Source: Desulfonatronum sp.
Lineage (GTDB): Bacteria; Desulfobacterota; Desulfovibrionia; Desulfovibrionales; Desulfonatronaceae
Length of the DNA stretch: 9,120 bases
Assembly: GCA_007127655.1 (NCBI GenBank)
Contig: SKYX01000186.1
Location: forward strand, 1-9,120
Direction: 5' to 3'
Positions within the stretch are counted from its first letter, which is position 1; every line of letters begins with the position of its first letter. The notes under the pieces were generated by a model, which was not told the DNA's origin, did not search any database, and saw only the letters and a list, made by a program, of their open reading frames with translations. The position numbers and the translations under genes were made by a program. Of the stretch, positions 5,711-9,120 are shown in pieces.

Positions 5711-7125
5711 TGGCTTTTCTCCCCGGCAGCGATGTGCAGCAGTTCTTCGGTCATGGTCAGGATTTGCCGTTCACTCTTCCATGAAAAATCGTCGTTTTGC
5801 AAGAAGACATGCACTTGGCTGTACAGCGGACGCAGCATTGGCGGGCCTTGGCGCCAAAAGGCCTCGGCCCTGGCCTGACGCAGTTTGCGGTGAAAACCGA
5901 ACAGGCAGCGGGTGAAGGCTTCGGTCAGGGTCGGGAAGGCGTGGGCCAGTTCGTTCCACGCGGCCTGAGGCTTTGCTCGGTCCCATAAACCAAACGCGTT
6001 TCCCCAGAACAGCGACCAGAACTCGTCCATCATGTCCCGGGCCGACCGAGGGGTGTTCTTTGGGAGCAGGCGGTTGAGCTGGTACAATCCCTCGGGTGTT
6101 CTGGCGGAAAGGGACAGGTTCCCATCCACCGTTCTCGGTATGCTCCCTCCCCGGCCTTTGGAACCAGCCAGTGCATGGACCAGTTGGGCCACGCGGCGGG
6201 GCAGAAAATGGTCGTGGCAACGATGGATCCCGTGATGCGCCAAATGTGTGCAGCCCCAGCAGCCCGTGCAGCTGATCCGGGCTTGAAGCACGAAGTGGCC
6301 GGGTTGATAGGGGCCGGTTTCCCAGGGATTGACCGGGCCCAAGGACAGGTTGAGGACCCGCAGGCCGGTCCAGGCGGCCAGATGCATCGGCCCGGTGTCC
6401 GGCGTGACCAGCAGTTCCAGGCTCTGGCCGAGGTCGGCGAACTGGGCCAGGGTCAGCCGGTCGGCCAGGTTGAGGACGTTGTGGCCGATCTGTTTTTGGA
6501 CCTTTGCGGCCATGTCCCGTTCAGCGGGGCCGCCCAGGAGAATCGGCCGCAGGTCCCGGTGCAGCAGCTCCCGGGCCAGGTCGGCCCAGAACCGCGGGTT
6601 CGGCCGTTTGGCCGGTTCACTGGCCCCCAGGAACAGACCGACACGGCGGCGGTCTCCCAGGCAGGTCCGGGGTTCGGGCCAACGGGTGGCGGCGATCCGG
6701 GACAGGGGAACGCAGTCCAGGGCATTCAGGTCGGCCCAATGGAACCGGTTGTGGCGGTTGGCGTGGACCAGTCCGGCCCGGTAGAGCTGCCATGGGCCAT
6801 GAATACGGCGCACGCCGTCGGGGGACTGCACCGGGCCGACGTGCCGCTCGGCCCGGACCTTCCCGGCCAGGGCCGCCGCGGCCCCCTCGTGGCTGAGGTT
6901 GACGCACAGGACGAAGGCGGTTCGGCGTATCTGTTCGGTCGCGGTCCAGGAAAAGTAGGTGGCCGCTGGACTGACGGGCAACAAGGCCTCGTAGAAGCGC
7001 GGTTCGCCCACCACCCAGATCGGATGGCCCGGATGTTCCCGCTGCAACCACAAGAACAGGGGGAAGGACAAAATAAGGTCCCCCATGCGCTGCATCTGGA
7101 GAATGAGGATCGGCTTTGCGGACAT
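5701..7125 (-). CDS. Glycosyltransferase family 9 (heptosyltransferase-like) with C-terminal extension
   Basis: The 474-residue protein starts with ILILQMQRMGDLILSFPLF (6-24), the acceptor-side signature of GT9 enzymes such as the ADP-heptose:LPS heptosyltransferases. Later come VGLFLGASEPAKRPNPRFW (162-180), ILLGGPAERDMA (195-206) and the nucleotide-sugar signature VTPDTGPMHLAAWTG (240-254). A Cys cluster, SCTGCWGC, is at 285-292. It probably transfers a heptose or related sugar from a nucleotide donor in the cytoplasm onto a surface glycan; donor and acceptor are not visible from sequence. About 150 residues after 320 go beyond the usual 320-350 length and form a Trp/Phe-rich, apparently helical domain that I do not recognise. 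Its ATG overlaps the stop of the CgeB-like gene (TAATG), and its own stop overlaps the next gene, so it is embedded in a coupled operon. Confidence 0.9.
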   Translation of the reverse strand: MSAKPILILQMQRMGDLILSFPLFLWLQREHPGHPIWVVGEPRFYEALLPVSPAATYFSWTATEQIRRTAFVLCVNLSHEGAAAALAGKVRAERHVGPVQSPDGVRRIHGPWQLYRAGLVHANRHNRFHWADLNALDCVPLSRIAATRWPEPRTCLGDRRRVGLFLGASEPAKRPNPRFWADLARELLHRDLRPILLGGPAERDMAAKVQKQIGHNVLNLADRLTLAQFADLGQSLELLVTPDTGPMHLAAWTGLRVLNLSLGPVNPWETGPYQPGHFVLQARISCTGCWGCTHLAHHGIHRCHDHFLPRRVAQLVHALAGSKGRGGSIPRTVDGNLSLSARTPEGLYQLNRLLPKNTPRSARDMMDEFWSLFWGNAFGLWDRAKPQAAWNELAHAFPTLTEAFTRCLFGFHRKLRQARAEAFWRQGPPMLRPLYSQVHVFLQNDDFSWKSERQILTMTEELLHIAAGEKSQCR

Positions 7126-8918
7126 TATCCGTAAACCGCGAGCATGGTCTTGAGCAGGGAGGTCATTCGCAAATCGTAGGTATGCTCCCGGAGCACGCGT
7201 TTCCGTGCGGCCTGGGCGATTTTTTCGCGGGCCTGGGAGTGACGCAGATAGAAATCGATCAAGTCCGGGATTTCCTCGGGGTTTGCATAGGCCACGACCT
7301 CCCGGCCGGGCTCAAACAGCTCGTCCATCTGACGGCGCTGGTCCGTGATCAGAAATTGGCCGCAGGCCGGAACGTCAAAGACCCGTTGATTGACCGCGCC
7401 TTTCATCTGCATGCTGGTGCAGTTGAAGTTGATTTCGGAGCAGGGGTAGAACAGGGGCAGATCCGAGTAGTAGCTCAGTTCCGGGTGCCAGCGCCAGGCC
7501 TCCGGTCGGCCGCGCAGGGCGATCTTCCAGTATTTGTCCCCGGCGATAAGCGGTTGGAAGGGCAGGATGCGCCGGACGCAGCGGTTGCGGTACAGGCGGG
7601 TGGCCTCCCAGGTTACGGCGGTTTCGAAAGCCAGCCGTTCCTCCACAGAAGGCAGGGCATCGAAGCATTGGTAAACCTCTGGGAAGACGATCCGCAGGTG
7701 CTCCCGGACGCTGTCGTCCGCCGAGTCCCCGAAGGAGCGGGCCACCTCGCGGTAGGCCTGGAGCATGGGCCGAGGAAAGCGTCCGGCCTTGAGCCGGGCC
7801 GCCACTTTGGCCAACATGGAGTTGCCCACGAAGGAGACCCGGGCCCGCCAAGGATCGGGGCAGTTCGCGCTGCGGTTCGCGGGCCCGCTGGGCGGACGAA
7901 AGCGGTGGATATCCGTGCCCAGGGGCAGGTAGTGGACGTGCTCGAAGCCCATGGCCCGCAACGAGTCCACGTTATCCGCGTCCCAGGTGAAGATCGTGGT
8001 CCAGGGGGTGACCAGCCTGGTATAGACGTAGAGTACCAGGTGCGGATTGTCCACGAACCAGGAGGCCAGGGGCAGGCGGCATTTTTCCAGCAGTTCCATG
8101 AGCACGCCTTCCCGGTCCACCCCCAGATGGTTGATGGTCAGGACCAGGTCCGGCTTGAATTCCAGAATCGCGGTGAGCAGATCCTGGACGAATTCGGTCC
8201 GTCCGGTTTCCCGGGCCGTGAACTCCAGCAGTCGGTGGGGCACGTCCATGCGCTGGAAGGCCCCGATCACCTCGCCCAGCAGAAAATATTGGCTGGTCAG
8301 CAGCAAGACCCGGGGCGGCCAGGCGCGGCATTTGGAATAGGCGGCCCGGGCCCAGATGTCGAAGCGGGAGCTGGCTTCCAAGTGGGCCAGGACGACCTTG
8401 TAATGTTCCGGATCCAGGCGGGCGTACAGAGGCATGAGTAACGGACGCAACGGCAATCCGCCATGGTCCATCTGCCAGCGGGTCAAGGCGTCCAGGGCCT
8501 CCATCGGAGTGGGGGCGTCCACCCAGATAACTCGCGGATCGCCGGCCAAGTCGCGGGAGCCGGTCACGGTCTGGATCGCCGTCTCCTTATCCACCACGGC
8601 CACGGGGCCGGAAGTGGTTCGCAACAGTTCCCGCAATGCGACGCCCAAGCCGCAGCCCAGGAGCACGGGCAGCCCGTGGGACGGAATATCCCGCGCTTTC
8701 TTGACCAGTTCCTCCTCGCGTTGCCTGCCGTCGCGGCCCCAGAGCCGCCATTTTCGACCAGAGTCAAAAACAATCAGGACGTCTTCCGGAGGGGAAGCGG
8801 AGGAGAATTCGGAGCCGCCTGGCACGGCCTCGGCTCGGTAGGTGATGGGGCGTGGAGGAGTGTCGAGTCCGGAAGCGGGAGTCGGGATCGAGGGCGGGGA
8901 TTGACGGGCGTCGGTCAT
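7125..8918 (-). CDS. CgeB-like glycosyltransferase with an extra N-terminal domain
   Basis: The chosen start gives 597 residues. After a Pro/Ser-rich, probably disordered first 25 residues, an N-terminal domain (about 45-195) has [15 protein letters not shown] and [17 protein letters not shown] followed by GPVAVVDKE. This is a Rossmann-like glycine loop reminiscent of the N-terminal part of Maf-type flagellin glycosyltransferases; that likeness is inference. Residues 204-343 ([55 protein letters not shown]) match the DUF3880 half of CgeB-like proteins. The last 120 residues ([31 protein letters not shown]) match the Glyco_trans_1_2 domain. The ATG at 8918 is preferred over one at 9029 because it lies 7 nt after the stop of the MotB-like gene with GGTGA in place, whereas the longer form would sit inside that gene. 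Confidence 0.88.
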   Translation of the reverse strand: MTDARQSPPSIPTPASGLDTPPRPITYRAEAVPGGSEFSSASPPEDVLIVFDSGRKWRLWGRDGRQREEELVKKARDIPSHGLPVLLGCGLGVALRELLRTTSGPVAVVDKETAIQTVTGSRDLAGDPRVIWVDAPTPMEALDALTRWQMDHGGLPLRPLLMPLYARLDPEHYKVVLAHLEASSRFDIWARAAYSKCRAWPPRVLLLTSQYFLLGEVIGAFQRMDVPHRLLEFTARETGRTEFVQDLLTAILEFKPDLVLTINHLGVDREGVLMELLEKCRLPLASWFVDNPHLVLYVYTRLVTPWTTIFTWDADNVDSLRAMGFEHVHYLPLGTDIHRFRPPSGPANRSANCPDPWRARVSFVGNSMLAKVAARLKAGRFPRPMLQAYREVARSFGDSADDSVREHLRIVFPEVYQCFDALPSVEERLAFETAVTWEATRLYRNRCVRRILPFQPLIAGDKYWKIALRGRPEAWRWHPELSYYSDLPLFYPCSEINFNCTSMQMKGAVNQRVFDVPACGQFLITDQRRQMDELFEPGREVVAYANPEEIPDLIDFYLRHSQAREKIAQAARKRVLREHTYDLRMTSLLKTMLAVYG

Positions 8919-8925
8919 GGGCGGA

Positions 8926-9120
8926 TCACCAGGATTGAGCGTCCGGGGAGTGGTAGTAGAATTCGACGCGTCGATTTCTCCGCCGATTGTCTTCCGAATT
9001 GTTGGGGACCAGAGGCTGGCTGTCCGCATAACCCACGGCCCGCATCCTGGTGGGAGAAAAGCCGCCGTGTTCCAGAATGTAGCGCAGGGCCGCGGTGGCT
9101 CTCGCTGAGGAAAGTTCCCA
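8926..9120 (-). CDS. OmpA/MotB-family C-terminal domain, truncated by window edge
   Basis: Only the last 64 residues are inside the window (frame open to 9120, stop TGA at 8926-8928). They read as the peptidoglycan-binding OmpA-like domain: [17 protein letters not shown], then [21 protein letters not shown] and the terminal signature [16 protein letters not shown], whose NRRVEF strand is typical of the family. In MotB, the stator protein of the flagellar motor, this domain anchors the stator to the cell wall. The pattern [24 protein letters not shown] resembles MotB closely, but other OmpA-like lipoproteins share it, and the membrane anchor that would decide lies outside the window. The stop is 7 nt before the CgeB-like start, so the two are probably co-translated. 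Confidence 0.85.
   Translation of the reverse strand, partial: WELSSARATAALRYILEHGGFSPTRMRAVGYADSQPLVPNNSEDNRRRNRRVEFYYHSPDAQSW

Noticed and set aside
6175..7134. Plus-strand open frame of 319 codons
   Set aside because: It is antisense to the GT9 gene, whose family motifs are clear; the composition is that of a shadow frame.
7116..8441. Long plus-strand open frame of 441 codons
   Set aside because: It lies fully antisense to the CgeB-like glycosyltransferase, is rich in Gly, Gln, Asp and Pro in the way GC-rich shadow frames are, and has no recognisable motif.
8919..9029. 37-residue N-terminal extension of the CgeB-like protein
   Set aside because: This stretch encodes the OmpA/MotB C-terminus in another frame; the start at 8918 has a better ribosome site and spacing.

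Overview
The window reads as a chromosomal segment of a moderately GC-rich Gram-negative bacterium. The best guess is a deltaproteobacterial sulfate reducer of the Desulfovibrionales type. That guess rests on the overall feel of the proteins (GT4 enzyme with a WGGQ N-terminus, CgeB-like glycosyltransferase next to a MotB-like gene, SLT protein with a large unknown N-terminal part). It is inference, not a database result. Every credible gene lies on the minus strand; the long plus-strand frames are antisense shadows of GC-rich genes.

Read in the direction of transcription (right to left), the window opens with the C-terminus of an OmpA/MotB-type peptidoglycan-binding protein (8926-9120, cut by the edge). 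Three tightly packed genes follow: a two-domain CgeB-like glycosyltransferase (7125-8918), a GT9/heptosyltransferase-like enzyme with a C-terminal extension (5701-7125), and an exported lytic transglycosylase-like protein (3719-5710). The junctions are a 7-nt gap, a 1-nt TAATG overlap and a 10-nt overlap, so these four genes look like one translationally coupled operon for the cell envelope, possibly tied to the flagellum.

The next 1 kb is repeat-rich. A REP doublet (BIME-like, 3540-3658) with GTAG at the foot of each hairpin lies after the operon. It is followed by a small basic protein of unknown function (3104-3418). Seventeen bases past that stop codon lies the most interesting object in the window: a 251-bp, almost fully palindromic element (2837-3087). 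It has 20-bp terminal inverted repeats (19/20) that begin CAGG and is bounded by a perfect 10-bp direct repeat. This is the structure of a MITE; its ends and duplication length fit the ISAs1 family of insertion sequences.

Beyond it come gpsA (glycerol-3-phosphate dehydrogenase, 1686-2681), a 17-kDa-antigen-like glycine-zipper lipoprotein (1169-1651) and a small secreted pentapeptide-repeat protein (782-1114). These are spaced 34 and 54 nt apart and end at a strong hairpin terminator (660-694). A GT4 glycosyltransferase (2-640, cut by the left edge) begins only about 20 nt past the terminator. No tRNA, rRNA, CRISPR array or prophage gene was seen.
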